Source of the DNA: Polaromonas glacialis
GTDB taxonomy: Bacteria; Pseudomonadota; Gammaproteobacteria; Burkholderiales; Burkholderiaceae_C
Assembly (NCBI RefSeq): GCF_000709345.1
Contig: NZ_KL448323.1
Span: 2,362,346 to 2,426,345, forward strand
DNA length: 64,000 nt
Reading direction: 5' to 3'
Below, piece by piece: positions 15,556-25,083 of this stretch; within the stretch, counting starts at the first letter, position 1; each line of letters starts with the position of its first letter. The notes beneath the pieces are model-generated. The model was not told where the DNA came from, made no database searches, and saw nothing but the letters and a program-made list of their open reading frames with translations. The position numbers and the translations under genes were made by a program.

Positions 15556-16593
15556 ATGAAACTGCTCGTCACTGGCGTCGAAGGCTATATCGGCTGCCTG
15601 CTCGCCCCTTTCCTTCAAGCACGCGGCCATGAAATCGTCGGACTGGACACCGGCTACTACCGCGACGGCTGGCTGTTCAGCGACAGCAAGCTGGTGCCCG
15701 GCTTCCCGCGCACCATCAACCGCGACATCCGCAACATCCAGGCTGAAGATCTTCAGGGCATTGACGCGGTCGTGCATCTGGCCGAGCTGTCGAACGATCC
15801 GCTGGGCGAGAACGTTCCGGAACTGACCTTCCAGATCAACCACCAGGCGTCGGTGCGGCTGGCCGAACTCGCCAAGGCGGCCGGCGCCAAACGTTTTGTC
15901 TACACCTCGTCATGCAGCGTCTATGGCGTGGCCAACGGCGACGAGCCGATGACCGAGCTGTCGCCGACCAATCCGCAAACCGCCTATGCCAAGTGCAAGA
16001 CGCTGGTCGAGCGCGACGTGATGGCGCTGGCATCCAGCGACTTTTCGCCGACCTTCCTGCGCAACGCGACGGCTTATGGCGCCTCGCCGCGCATGCGTTT
16101 TGACATCGTGCTGAACAACCTGTGCGGTATTGCCGCGACCACCGGCAAGATCGCCATGACCAGCGACGGCACGCCGTGGCGGCCGCTGGTGCATGTGCTC
16201 GACATCTGCCAGGCCGTGGCCAGCGCCCTGGAAGCGCCGCAGGATGCGATCCACAACGAGATCTTCAACGTCGGCCATGACGAAGACAACTACCAGGTGC
16301 GCGAAATCGCGCAGATCGTGGCCAACGTCTATCCGGGCTGCGAACTGAGTTTTGGCGACTCCAGCGCCGACAACCGCAGCTACCGCGTCAGCTTTGCCAA
16401 GATCCATGAAAAGCTGCACGGCTTTCACTGCGCCTGGGACGCACGCAAGGGCGCGCAGCAACTCCACGACGTGTACGAACGCATCGGAATCGACGCAGCC
16501 ACCTTCAGTGCGCGGCCCTTCACCCGGCTCAAGCAGCTCAAGTACCTGAGCGCGACGGGACAGATCGACGACCGCTTTTTCTGGAACTATTGA
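15556..16593 (+). CDS. NAD-dependent epimerase/dehydratase (extended SDR)
   Basis: A 345-residue extended short-chain dehydrogenase with the cofactor motif LLVTGVEGYIGCLL at the N-terminus, a catalytic Tyr-Lys pair in TAYAKCKTL near residue 137 and the preceding Ser in YTSSCSVYG. It modifies a nucleotide sugar. It begins right after the stop codon of the previous gene with CAGGAG as ribosome site and is the last gene of the five-gene glycan set. It could serve as the missing 4,6-dehydratase or as a C4-epimerase; sequence alone does not decide. Confidence 0.85.
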   Translation: MKLLVTGVEGYIGCLLAPFLQARGHEIVGLDTGYYRDGWLFSDSKLVPGFPRTINRDIRNIQAEDLQGIDAVVHLAELSNDPLGENVPELTFQINHQASVRLAELAKAAGAKRFVYTSSCSVYGVANGDEPMTELSPTNPQTAYAKCKTLVERDVMALASSDFSPTFLRNATAYGASPRMRFDIVLNNLCGIAATTGKIAMTSDGTPWRPLVHVLDICQAVASALEAPQDAIHNEIFNVGHDEDNYQVREIAQIVANVYPGCELSFGDSSADNRSYRVSFAKIHEKLHGFHCAWDARKGAQQLHDVYERIGIDAATFSARPFTRLKQLKYLSATGQIDDRFFWNY

Positions 16594-16632
16594 AAGCAGA
16601 TACTTTTCTGGCCAGCGCCTGATAGTGGGTAA

Positions 16633-16662
16633 CCAGCCTGTTCAATAGTTTGAACAGGCTGG
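16633..16662. terminator. Hairpin terminator between the glycan cluster and vapC
   Basis: CCAGCCTGTTCAA (16633-16645) and TTGAACAGGCTGG (16650-16662) form a perfect 13 bp stem with a 4 nt loop between two convergent units. No strong T-run follows, so it may serve both directions. Confidence 0.65.
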
Positions 16663-16734
16663 TGGCACTTGAGTCGGAAGAAAATATTGCACCCTGCCGA
16701 CCTGGCCAAGCGCGCCGCGCAATCCCGGTGAAAG

Positions 16735-17136
16735 CTACCAGACCTCCAGCCTCAAGCGATCACCCACCTGGCCAAATGCCTTGTCACGACTTACCAGGGT
16801 GGCATCGACCGCGACCGCATGGGCCGCGATCATCATGTCAAAGTCGCTCAGATTGATGCCTTGGGCTTCGAGCGTGCTGCAAAACTCGCCGTAGCAAGTG
16901 GCCACCCGCTCATCCCATGGCAGCACGTCCATGCGCAGCAACACCTGGGCCAGGGCATTTTTCAGGCGTACGGGCTGCCCTTTGCGGTGCAAGCCGTATT
17001 CCAGTTCCGCCAAGGTCACGCTCGACATCACGACCTGCCCCACGGACAGTTGCGTCAAGCGCGCCAGCAACTGGGCATCGCGCCCCTGCATGATGTGGCT
17101 GACCACGTTGGTATCGAGCATGTAGCGTTGACTCAC
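16735..17136 (-). CDS. vapC: VapC-type PIN-domain RNase toxin
   Basis: A 133-residue PIN-domain protein. The acidic active-site residues are visible: D8 in [13 protein letters not shown] near 45 in LAELEYGL and D near 98-100 in [11 protein letters not shown]. VapC toxins cut tRNA or rRNA and are neutralised by the co-transcribed VapB. Its ATG overlaps the vapB stop, giving the usual antitoxin-first order. Confidence 0.92.
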   Translation of the reverse strand: MSQRYMLDTNVVSHIMQGRDAQLLARLTQLSVGQVVMSSVTLAELEYGLHRKGQPVRLKNALAQVLLRMDVLPWDERVATCYGEFCSTLEAQGINLSDFDMMIAAHAVAVDATLVSRDKAFGQVGDRLRLEVW

Positions 17137-17384
17137 TCCTGCCAGCCTTCAAACGGATCGCGCCGCGCATGGGCCTGGCGGCGTTCGATCAGCAGGTCAT
17201 CGTCCTTGTTTTGAGCCACCACGTCGAGCAAGCCTTGCCAATCGGCCGGCTTGCGCGAAAGCACCACATCGCCCGTGGCGGGGTCGCGGCGGATGAAGAC
17301 TTCGGAAACATCAAAGCGGAACTCCAGCGGCAAGCGCACCGCCTGGCTACGGCCGGTGGCGAATATTTTGGCGGTTTGGTGCAT
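17133..17384 (-). CDS. vapB: VapB-type antitoxin
   Basis: An 83-residue antitoxin with an AbrB/SpoVT-like DNA-binding N-terminus ([20 protein letters not shown], residues 5-24) and a charged C-terminal tail (residues 50-83) that would wrap around VapC. It should bind its own promoter with VapC, and an inverted repeat lies just upstream at 17401-17449. Confidence 0.9.
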   Translation of the reverse strand: MHQTAKIFATGRSQAVRLPLEFRFDVSEVFIRRDPATGDVVLSRKPADWQGLLDVVAQNKDDDLLIERRQAHARRDPFEGWQE

Positions 17385-17400
17385 TCAGGGGTTTCCTTTT

Positions 17401-17449
17401 AGTTGACGGTACATCTCATGGTATGCATCAACATGTATGACTGTCAACT
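17401..17449. promoter_or_regulatory. Putative VapBC operator
   Basis: AGTTGAC (17401-17407) and GTCAACT (17443-17449) are inverted repeats 35 bp apart, with nested TACAT/ATGTA sequences, in the AT-rich region before vapB. Autoregulation through such repeats is normal for VapBC; the exact footprint is inferred. Confidence 0.4.
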
Positions 17450-17757
17450 GGTGTTCCATACGAATAGGATCAGCCAGAAATTTGTCTGCTTAAAGTGCCT
17501 GAATCCATCACGCTGGAAAAGGGCTGCGCCGCGCTGATTCAGCTACAAAGGCAGCGTTGAGCGGTTTGCGCCTTTGATGATGGCGTTTAACGAGTTTGTA
17601 GGGAGGCGGCTAAGCGTGCAACAGGACGGCACTGGAAAACCCAGATGAATGGAGTGCTGCGCCAAGCGGTGGAGCGCAAGCGGCTGCAGGTAACACAGAC
17701 GCCTGCAAAACCGGGTCGTCGGTTATTCTTTGCAACATCAATCATCCAGGAGCGCTC
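17450..17757. other. Intergenic region, possibly holding decayed coding sequence
   Basis: No intact gene is supported in these 308 bp. On the plus strand short open stretches ending at about 17526, and an open but start-less stretch over 17645-17757, look codon-like. They may be remnants of a lost gene, but no family is recognisable. Confidence 0.25.
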
Positions 17758-18456
17758 TTGAAGACGATCGGCCTTATCGGCGGCATGAGTTGGGAATCGA
17801 CTGTGACTTATTACCGTCAGATCAACGAATCGGTTAAGGAGCACCTGGGCGGCCTTCACTCCGCCAAGCTGGTCCTTTACAGCGTTGATTTCCATGAGGT
17901 AGAACGTCTTCAGCATGCAGGAGACTGGGTGGCCGCAGGAGAATTACTTTCCACTGCAGCGCGTTCACTTCAATCAGCGGGCGCAGACTTTTTGGTTCTT
18001 TGCACCAACACCATGCACAAGGTAGCGCCTGCCATTGAGGCTGCTGTTCAAATTCCGTTGTTTCACATCGCTGATCCAACAGCCGACGCTATCAGGCAAG
18101 CTGGATTTGAAACCGTGGGTTTGATTGGCACGCGGTTTACCATGGAACAAGATTTTTACCGCGAGCGACTGCAACAGCGGCATGGACTGCAAGTGCTGAT
18201 ACCGATGCCACAAGATCGTGAACACGTTCACAGGATCATTTACGACGAGCTGTGTCTGGGAAAAATCATTCCGGAGTCGCTCGCGGTGTATCAAAGAGTG
18301 ATCGCCGAGCTTGCGACCCGAGGTGCGCAAGCCATCATCCTGGGTTGTACAGAAATATCGCTCCTCGTCAGCCAGCAGGACTCCAGGATTCCGTTGTTTG
18401 ACACCACGAGCATTCACGCCCGCAAGGCAGCGCAATGGGCGCTGTCTGACAGTTGA
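17758..18456 (+). CDS. Aspartate/glutamate racemase family protein
   Basis: A 232-residue racemase with the family start IGLIGGMSWESTVTYY and the two catalytic cysteines, C82 in LVLCTNTMHK and C197 in ILGCTEISLL. It interconverts L- and D-forms of aspartate, glutamate or a related amino acid by two-base chemistry. The start is TTG 17758, supported by AGGAG 6 nt upstream and by the family N-terminus; no ATG fits. It seems to stand alone. Confidence 0.88.
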   Translation: MKTIGLIGGMSWESTVTYYRQINESVKEHLGGLHSAKLVLYSVDFHEVERLQHAGDWVAAGELLSTAARSLQSAGADFLVLCTNTMHKVAPAIEAAVQIPLFHIADPTADAIRQAGFETVGLIGTRFTMEQDFYRERLQQRHGLQVLIPMPQDREHVHRIIYDELCLGKIIPESLAVYQRVIAELATRGAQAIILGCTEISLLVSQQDSRIPLFDTTSIHARKAAQWALSDS

Positions 18457-18566
18457 CGCTTCGCAGCGCGCATTGATCTACCGGCTCAATGCCGCGTTCC
18501 TGGCTGGAATTTATGACGCCGTCAGGCCTCAAAATGAGCACCCTGCTGAACTGTCTTCCTCCGGGC

Positions 18567-20339
18567 TCACACCATCTCCGCCTCAATCCACCCGCGCAGG
18601 CTGTTCAAAAACGCCCAGCCCCGAACGCGCGGCACATCGTCCACCCGAACCACTGCCTCGACCAGCCTGCCCTCGCGTAGCGCCAGCGCCCGACCGATGC
18701 CGGGCAGCAGCCCGCAGGCCAGCGGCGGCGTGACCCAGCGGCCATCGAGTTGCATCGCCACGTTGCCGCGCGTGCATTCGGTGATTTCGCCTTCCGCATT
18801 CCAGAGCACGGTGTCGAACACGCCGGGCGCGATGGGCGTGAAGGCGTCGTAATGCGCGCGGTGCGTGGTCTTGAAGCGCACGAACTCGCCGTGAGCTTCC
18901 AGCAAGGGACGGTCGGCCATTTGCAGGCGAACCTGATCAGGTGATGCGTCCATGGCGAAGGCTTCAGCGCGTGGCCGACCCTGCGCATTGAGCAGCAGGC
19001 GCACGCGCCACAGGCCTTGCGTATGCGCTTGCGCCAGTTGGTGCAGGCTGTTTTCGACTTGGTCCACATTCCACGCGTAGCCGAAATGCGCGGCGGCGCC
19101 GGCCAGTCGCTGCAGGTGCTCGTCGGCATGGCGCAGCCGGCCGCCCTCCAGCGCCAGGGTTTCCAGCAGGTCGAAAGGCATGCTGGCCCGCTCCAGAAAT
19201 TGTCGTTTGTTGCGCCATTCCTGCCATTCGGCATCCGGTTCGGCGCCCGAGGTGATGCCGCTGCCAATGCCGCAGCGCAATGCGCCGCCTTGCACGGTGA
19301 CAGTGCGGATAGGCACATTGAAAGTGGCGTGGATGCCCTGCCCCGACTGGCCCGGCCGCACCACGCCGATGGCGCCGCAGTACACGCTGCGCGGCCCGGC
19401 TTCGAGCGTGCGGATCATCTGCATGGCGCGCACCTTGGGCGCGCCGGTGACCGAGCCGCATGGAAACAGCGCGCCGAACACGTCGGCCAGCGTGGTACCG
19501 GCGCGGGTTCTGGCCTGCACGTCTGAAGTCATCTGCCACACGCTGGGCAGCGCCTCGGTGTGGAACAGACGCGGCACCCGCACGCTGAAGGGCTCGGCGA
19601 TGCGCGAGATGTCGTTGCGCAGCAAGTCCACGATCATGACGTTTTCGGCGCGCTCCTTGGGTGAGGCGCGCAGGGCGTCTGCCTGCGCGGTGTCGTCTTG
19701 CGGCGTGGCGCCGCGCGCGGCCGTGCCCTTCATGGGCCGGGCCAGGATGCTGCCGTCCCGCCAGTCGAAAAACAGTTCGGGCGACACCGACAGCAGCTGT
19801 TCATCGCCGGTGTCGATGAAGGCCGCGTAGCCGCCCGGCTGGGCGCGCTGCAGGGCGGCGAACAGGGCTGGCGCCGCACCCGCCTCGGGCTCGCCAAGCC
19901 ACTCGCCCAACAGCGGCGCGGTCAGGTTCACCTGGTACAGCTCGCCGGCGGCAATGGCTTGCTGGATGTGCGCCATAGCCGCGTCAAACGCCGGGCGCGG
20001 GCAAGTGTCAAGCCATTCGACGCGGGCGGCTGCGGCGCTGTCGTCTTCAGGCCAGGGCAAGGGAAAGGGCGCGTCATGCACGGCAAACCAGGCCAGCGGG
20101 CCGTCGGCGGGATGCACGGCCAGCGCGGCGTCAAAAGCCGGGGCGGCTTCATAGCGCACATAGCCGACGCACCAGCGTCCCTGCTCCGCAGCGGCCTGAA
20201 CGGCATCGAGCACGGCGCGCACTTCGTGCGGTTCATGCGCCACCAGTACGGCGCGCGGCATGCCGAAGGCATGGCGCAGGCGCGGCGCGGCGCTGTCCTG
20301 CGGATCGGAAAAGTCGATGCGTGCGGAAATATTAGTCAA
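18567..20339 (-). CDS. pabB: Aminodeoxychorismate synthase component I fused to 4-amino-4-deoxychorismate lyase
   Basis: A 590-residue fusion. Residues 1-370 are the chorismate-binding synthase domain (PMKGTAARG, ENVMIVDLLRNDISRI, CGSVTGAPKVRAM). Residues 385-590 are a PabC-like PLP-dependent lyase domain ([37 protein letters not shown]). Together they convert chorismate to p-aminobenzoate for folate, with a PabA glutaminase encoded elsewhere. The start appears to be TTG 20339 with AAGG 7 nt upstream. The canonical catalytic lysine of the lyase domain should be checked, since its usual position is occupied by RFKTTHRAHYD. Confidence 0.9.
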   Translation of the reverse strand: MTNISARIDFSDPQDSAAPRLRHAFGMPRAVLVAHEPHEVRAVLDAVQAAAEQGRWCVGYVRYEAAPAFDAALAVHPADGPLAWFAVHDAPFPLPWPEDDSAAAARVEWLDTCPRPAFDAAMAHIQQAIAAGELYQVNLTAPLLGEWLGEPEAGAAPALFAALQRAQPGGYAAFIDTGDEQLLSVSPELFFDWRDGSILARPMKGTAARGATPQDDTAQADALRASPKERAENVMIVDLLRNDISRIAEPFSVRVPRLFHTEALPSVWQMTSDVQARTRAGTTLADVFGALFPCGSVTGAPKVRAMQMIRTLEAGPRSVYCGAIGVVRPGQSGQGIHATFNVPIRTVTVQGGALRCGIGSGITSGAEPDAEWQEWRNKRQFLERASMPFDLLETLALEGGRLRHADEHLQRLAGAAAHFGYAWNVDQVENSLHQLAQAHTQGLWRVRLLLNAQGRPRAEAFAMDASPDQVRLQMADRPLLEAHGEFVRFKTTHRAHYDAFTPIAPGVFDTVLWNAEGEITECTRGNVAMQLDGRWVTPPLACGLLPGIGRALALREGRLVEAVVRVDDVPRVRGWAFLNSLRGWIEAEMV

Positions 20340-20370
20340 ATCAGCCTTTTCCGCACGTCAGGCGGTCATA

Positions 20371-20390
20371 AGCAGCTATCAAAAAAGGAG
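20371..20390. repeat. Dispersed intergenic repeat, copy 5
   Basis: AGCAGCTATCAAAAAAGGAG is the reverse-type form of the intergenic repeat, between the pabB start and the nadA end. Confidence 0.45.
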
Positions 20391-20415
20391 TTTTTCAAGT
20401 TGCAAGCACCGCTGG

Positions 20416-20450
20416 CCCCTCACCCCTGCCCTCTCCCAGAGGGAGAGGGA
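20416..20450. repeat. REP-like palindromic element
   Basis: CCCTCTCCC (20429-20437), AGA and GGGAGAGGG (20441-20449) form a perfect 9 bp stem, preceded by CCCCTCACCCCTG. I recall this as a widespread short palindromic repeat of proteobacterial intergenic regions. It may terminate nadA transcription. Confidence 0.65.
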
Positions 20451-20482
20451 GTAAAACCGGATGGCGAGCAGTTGTTTCAGCC

Positions 20483-21607
20483 TTAAGCCGCGCCGATATG
20501 GGGCACCAGCCCGGCCGTGGGCTGGCCGTTCCTGAGCGCCGCCGTGAAGGCCAGCATGCGGTCAATCGGCAGGCGCGCGCGCAGGCCCAGGGCCGGGTCG
20601 ATGTGGACTTCGTTCGCGCCGGTTTCCAGCACCTGCGCCAGCCCGGCTAGAGAGTTCATCGCCATCCACGGGCAATGCGCGCAGCTTTTGCAGGTGGCGC
20701 TGTTGCCGGCTGTGGGCGCTTCGATGAAGACCTTGCCGGGGTTGAGCGTGCGCAGCTTGTGCATCATGCCGTTGTCGGTGGCGACGATGAACTCGAGCGC
20801 GTCCATATCTCGCGCGGCCTTCAAAATGGCCGAGGTCGAGCCGACCGCGTCGGCCAGCGCCACCACATCGGCGGGCGACTCCGGGTGTACCAGCACCTTG
20901 GCCAGCGGGTGTTCCTTCATCAGCGCCTGCAATTCAAAGGCCTTGAACTCGTCATGCACGATGCACGCGCCGTTCCACATCACCATGTCGGCTCCTGTCT
21001 CGCGCTGGATATAGCCGCCCAGGTGCCGGTCGGGCGCCCAGAGGATTTTCTGGCCCTGCGCTTTCAATGCGCGAACAATGTCCAGCGCGCAGCTCGACGT
21101 GACGACCCAGTCGGCCCGCGCCTTGACGGCCGCACTGGTGTTGGCATAAACCACCACGGCGCGGTCGGGATGCGCGTCGCAAAAGGCGCTGAATTCATCA
21201 ATCGGGCAGCCCAGGTCGAGCGAACACGTCGCGTCCAGGTCGGGCATCAGCACGCGCTTTTCGGGCGACAAAATCTTGGCGGTCTCGCCCATGAAGCGCA
21301 CGCCCGACACCACCAGCGTCTGCGCGGCGTGGTCGCGGCCGAAGCGCGCCATTTCGAGCGAGTCCGAGACGATGCCGCCGGTTTCCTCGGCCAGGTCCTG
21401 CAGGTCTGGATGCACGTAGTAGTGCGACACCATGACGGCGTTTTTGGCTTTGAGCAGGCTGCGGATGCGGTCTTTCAGCGCGGCGCGCTCGGGCTGGGAA
21501 GGCTCGACCGGCACGCGCGCCCAGGCGTGGTGCGTCGAGCAGGCGCCGGCGCCGGGCGTCAAGGGTTGCTCGTAATCGACGTCAATGCGGGACAAAACGG
21601 CACTCAT
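20483..21607 (-). CDS. nadA: Quinolinate synthase
   Basis: A 374-residue NadA that condenses iminoaspartate with dihydroxyacetone phosphate to quinolinate in de novo NAD synthesis. Conserved cysteines for the oxygen-sensitive 4Fe-4S cluster are seen in [30 protein letters not shown] and [30 protein letters not shown] near residue 58 is the substrate-binding region. Its ATG overlaps the nadC stop, so nadC-nadA form one unit. No nadB is present in the window. Confidence 0.95.
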   Translation of the reverse strand: MSAVLSRIDVDYEQPLTPGAGACSTHHAWARVPVEPSQPERAALKDRIRSLLKAKNAVMVSHYYVHPDLQDLAEETGGIVSDSLEMARFGRDHAAQTLVVSGVRFMGETAKILSPEKRVLMPDLDATCSLDLGCPIDEFSAFCDAHPDRAVVVYANTSAAVKARADWVVTSSCALDIVRALKAQGQKILWAPDRHLGGYIQRETGADMVMWNGACIVHDEFKAFELQALMKEHPLAKVLVHPESPADVVALADAVGSTSAILKAARDMDALEFIVATDNGMMHKLRTLNPGKVFIEAPTAGNSATCKSCAHCPWMAMNSLAGLAQVLETGANEVHIDPALGLRARLPIDRMLAFTAALRNGQPTAGLVPHIGAA

Positions 21608-22482
21608 GAATTTCCTCCTTGCGGCGCGGCAAAGCGCATCGAAAAATCTATGGCCTGAACGTCTTTCGTCAAGGTGCCGATGGAGATGCGGTCCACGCCG
21701 GTCTCGGCCAGTTCACGCAGGCCGGCCAGCGTGACGCCGCCTGAAATCTCCAGCACCGCCCGGCCGGCGTTGATGCGCACGGCTTCGCGCAGCGTGGGCA
21801 AATCCATGTTGTCGAGCAGCACCATCGTGGCGCCAGCGTCCAGCGCCTCGTGCAGTTGCGCCAGCGTTTCCACCTCGATCTCGACAAAATCGGCCCGTGC
21901 GGCAATTTTGGCGGCCTGCTGCAGTACCTGTGCAATACCGCCGGCAGCGGCAATGTGGTTTTCCTTGATCAGCACCGCGTCGTACAGGCCGAAGCGGTGG
22001 TTGGTGCCGCCACCGGTCAGCACGGCGTATTTTTGCGCCAGGCGCAAACCCGGCAGCGTCTTGCGGGTATCGACGATGCGCGCTTTCGTGCCTTCGACTT
22101 GCAGGGCATAAGTGGCGGTCTTGGTCGCCACGGCGCTCAGCAGTTGCAGAAAATTCAGCGCCGTGCGCTCGGCTGACAGCAGCGCCCTGGCCTGGCCGCG
22201 CATCTCGACCACCACCTGGCCGGCCTCACAGCGCTCGCCGTCGCGCACATGCCAGAGCACCGAAACCTCCGGGTCCAGTTGCCTGAGCGCCGTGTCGAAC
22301 CAGGCGCTGCCGCACAGCACCGCGCTTTCACGCGCCAGCACATGGGCGCGTGCCTGGGCGGCCGGGTCGATCAGCGCGGCGGTCAGGTCGCCCTCGCCCA
22401 CATCTTCGGCCAGCGCCCGCATCACATCGGATCGGGCCAGCAAGGCCAGCGCCTCAGGATTGAAATCAAACGACTTTTTCAT
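21604..22482 (-). CDS. nadC: Nicotinate-nucleotide pyrophosphorylase (carboxylating)
   Basis: A 292-residue quinolinate phosphoribosyltransferase making nicotinate mononucleotide. Landmarks are [46 protein letters not shown] and [12 protein letters not shown], followed by [12 protein letters not shown] use ATG 22482 ([12 protein letters not shown]); an in-frame ATG at 22509 would add nine residues. It is divergent from panD, with 161 bp between them. Confidence 0.95.
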   Translation of the reverse strand: MKKSFDFNPEALALLARSDVMRALAEDVGEGDLTAALIDPAAQARAHVLARESAVLCGSAWFDTALRQLDPEVSVLWHVRDGERCEAGQVVVEMRGQARALLSAERTALNFLQLLSAVATKTATYALQVEGTKARIVDTRKTLPGLRLAQKYAVLTGGGTNHRFGLYDAVLIKENHIAAAGGIAQVLQQAAKIAARADFVEIEVETLAQLHEALDAGATMVLLDNMDLPTLREAVRINAGRAVLEISGGVTLAGLRELAETGVDRISIGTLTKDVQAIDFSMRFAAPQGGNS

Positions 22483-22643
22483 AAACCACCGAGCCTGAAA
22501 ATGCACCATGCAGTGCCCTTAAACTACCGGGGCTGTCGCGCCGGACCGGCCCAAATGTTAACGCGCCGGCAAACCCGTGCCTGCCGCGCCGCCCGGCCCG
22601 CAGCCAAAGCCCTTTTTCTTGAACCTACTTTTTTTGCCAGCCC

Positions 22644-23024
22644 ATGTTCAGAACCCTGCTCAAATCGAAAATCCACCGCGCTAGCGTGACCCACTGCGAG
22701 CTGAACTACGAAGGCTCGTGCGCCATCGACGAAGACCTGCTCGACGCCGCCAACCTGGGCGAAAACGAGCAGGTCCACATCTGGAACATCAACAACGGCG
22801 AGCGCTTCATCACCTACGCCATCCGGGCCGAACGCGGCAGCCGCATCATCTCGGTCAACGGCTCGGCGGCGCGGCGCGCGGCCGTGGGCGACCTGGTCAT
22901 CATTGCTGCTTTTGCGCAGGTGGAAGAACAGGAAGTGGCCGGCTTTGCGCCCAAGCTGGTGTTTGTCAACCCGGACAACCGCATCAAGGAAGAGCGCTCG
23001 ACGATTCCGGTGCAGATGGCTTGA
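22644..23024 (+). CDS. panD: Aspartate 1-decarboxylase
   Basis: A 126-residue PanD proenzyme that makes beta-alanine for pantothenate. It self-cleaves between G24 and S25 in [10 protein letters not shown] to form the pyruvoyl cofactor. The catalytic lysine (K9) in LLKSKIHRA is also present, as is the conserved [11 protein letters not shown]. It leads the panD-bioA-bioD-bioF run, 26 bp before bioA. Confidence 0.96.
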   Translation: MFRTLLKSKIHRASVTHCELNYEGSCAIDEDLLDAANLGENEQVHIWNINNGERFITYAIRAERGSRIISVNGSAARRAAVGDLVIIAAFAQVEEQEVAGFAPKLVFVNPDNRIKEERSTIPVQMA

Positions 23025-23050
23025 TTCAGCCGCTCACCTTGAAGCCCCCG

Positions 23051-24385
23051 ATGGACAACCTGACCATGATCCAGCGCAGCCTGCGCCATGTGTGGCACCC
23101 GTGTACGCAAATGAAGCTGCACGAGTCGCAGCCCCCGGTGCCGATTGCCCGGGCCGAAGGCGTGTGGCTGTACGACTTCGAGGGCAAGCGTTACCTTGAC
23201 GGCATCAGCTCCTGGTGGGTCAACCTGTTTGGTCACAACCATCCGCACATCAAGGCCGCACTGCTTGACCAGCTGGACAGGCTCGACCACGTCATGCTGG
23301 CCGGCTTCACGCATCAGCCGGTGGTGGAACTGTCCGAGCGGCTGGCCGCACTGACCGGCCTGGGCCATGCGTTTTACGGCAGCGACGGCGCCAGCGCCAC
23401 CGAGATTGCCCTGAAGATGAGCGCGCATTACTGGCGCAACACCGGCCGGCCCGAAAAATGCCGCTTCATCGGGCTGGCGGGCGGCTACCACGGCGAAACC
23501 GTGGGTGCGCTGGCAGTGACCGACATCGCTATCTTCCGCGAAGCCTATGCGCCCTTGGTGCGGCTGGCCGCCACCGTGCCCAGCCCCGATGTACGCGGCG
23601 CGCTAGACGGCGAAAGCGCCGCCGACGTGGCCCGGCGCGCCGCCGCTGGACTGCAAAGCTGGCTGGCGCAGCACCATGCGCAGACCGCCGCGCTGATTCT
23701 GGAGCCGATGGTGCAGTGCGCCGCCGGCATGGCGATGTACGACGCCAGCTATTTGCGCGAGGCGCGCGCCTTGTGCGACCGCTACGAGGTGCACCTGATC
23801 GCCGACGAAATTGCCACCGGCTTTGGCCGCACCGGAACGATGTTCGCGCACCAGCAGGCAGGCATCAAGCCCGACTTCATCTGCCTGTCCAAGGGGCTGA
23901 CCGGCGGCACCCTGCCGCTGTCGGCGGTGCTGACCACAGACACCGTGTACGACGCGTTTTATGACGACGACGTGGCCCGGGGGTTTTTGCATTCGCACTC
24001 CTACACCGGCAACCCGCTGGCCTGCCGCGCCGCACTGGCCACGCTCGAATTGTTCGTACAAACCAACGTGCTGGCCCGCAACGCCGAACTGGCGCAGCTG
24101 CTCGACCAGGCGTTTGCGCCGCTGACACGGCACCCGTCGGTTCGCAACGCCCGCCGGCTGGGCATGATCTGGGCCTGGGATATTGACGAGACAGCCTCGG
24201 GTGCTGCGCCGCTGCCCCACTTTGCGCACCGCTACGCCCGGCACGCCCTGGCGCACGGGGTGGTGTTGCGCCCGATTGGCAACACGCTGTATGCCATGCC
24301 GCCCTACGCAATGGATGCCGAGACCGCCGCGCACCTGGCGCACGGCGCATTGGCGGCGCTTGAGGCCACACTGGCCGAAATATGA
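23051..24385 (+). CDS. bioA: Adenosylmethionine-8-amino-7-oxononanoate aminotransferase
   Basis: A 444-residue class III PLP aminotransferase converting KAPA to DAPA in biotin synthesis. It carries HVWHPCTQM at the N-terminus, SSWWVNLFGH near residue 52, the YGSDGASATEIALKM substrate/PLP region, IADEIATGFGRTG and the PLP lysine in ICLSKGLTGG near residue 280. The frame is open upstream into panD, but ATG 23051 fits the family start. Its stop overlaps the bioD start. Confidence 0.95.
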   Translation: MDNLTMIQRSLRHVWHPCTQMKLHESQPPVPIARAEGVWLYDFEGKRYLDGISSWWVNLFGHNHPHIKAALLDQLDRLDHVMLAGFTHQPVVELSERLAALTGLGHAFYGSDGASATEIALKMSAHYWRNTGRPEKCRFIGLAGGYHGETVGALAVTDIAIFREAYAPLVRLAATVPSPDVRGALDGESAADVARRAAAGLQSWLAQHHAQTAALILEPMVQCAAGMAMYDASYLREARALCDRYEVHLIADEIATGFGRTGTMFAHQQAGIKPDFICLSKGLTGGTLPLSAVLTTDTVYDAFYDDDVARGFLHSHSYTGNPLACRAALATLELFVQTNVLARNAELAQLLDQAFAPLTRHPSVRNARRLGMIWAWDIDETASGAAPLPHFAHRYARHALAHGVVLRPIGNTLYAMPPYAMDAETAAHLAHGALAALEATLAEI

Positions 24386-25083
24386 CCCACACAACGACAT
24401 TCGCACCCCAGGCACTTTCCCTTTTTATTACCGGCACCGACACCGGCGTGGGCAAAACGCTGGTCAGCGCCGCCTTGCTGCACGCGCTGGCGCGCTACCA
24501 CTCGCGTGTGGTCGGCATGAAGCCGGTGGCGGCAGGCACTGAACTCATCGACGGCGTGGCCGCCAACGACGATGTGCTGGCGCTGCGCGCCGCGTCCAGC
24601 TGCCGCGTGCCGCCCGAACTCGACAACCCGGTGCTGCTGCCCGACCCGGTATCGCCGCACATCGCTGCCGCCCGCGCCGGCGTGCGCATTGCTATCCCCC
24701 ATCTGGTCGCCTGCCACCGCGCGCTGGCGCAGCTGGCGGACGCCGTGGTGGTTGAAGGCGCAGGCGGTTTTCAGGTGCCGCTGTCAGCGACTGAAACCGG
24801 GGCCGACCTGGCGCAGGCACTGGGCCTGCCGGTAGTGCTGGTGGTTGGTTTGCGCCTAGGCTGCCTGAACCATGCGCTGCTGACGGCCGAATCCATTCGC
24901 GCGCGTGGCTTGACGCTGGCCGGCTGGGTCGCCAATCACGTTGATCCGGCCATGCTGGCGCAGCAAGACAACATCGATTTTTTGCAGCAACGGCTCCAGG
25001 CGCCGCTGCTGGCCAGCATTCCCCACCAGTGCGCCCCTGACCCGCGCGCTTTTCCCCTTCACCTTCCACCGGCATGGCAATGA
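24382..25083 (+). CDS. bioD: Dethiobiotin synthetase
   Basis: A 233-residue ATP-dependent carboxylase/ligase forming the ureido ring of dethiobiotin from DAPA. The P-loop [19 protein letters not shown] is at residues 14-32, MKPVAAG near 48, and [13 protein letters not shown] near 125 is the family's acidic/glycine motif. It is coupled to bioA by ATGA overlap and overlaps the bioF start. Confidence 0.95.
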   Translation: MTHTTTFAPQALSLFITGTDTGVGKTLVSAALLHALARYHSRVVGMKPVAAGTELIDGVAANDDVLALRAASSCRVPPELDNPVLLPDPVSPHIAAARAGVRIAIPHLVACHRALAQLADAVVVEGAGGFQVPLSATETGADLAQALGLPVVLVVGLRLGCLNHALLTAESIRARGLTLAGWVANHVDPAMLAQQDNIDFLQQRLQAPLLASIPHQCAPDPRAFPLHLPPAWQ

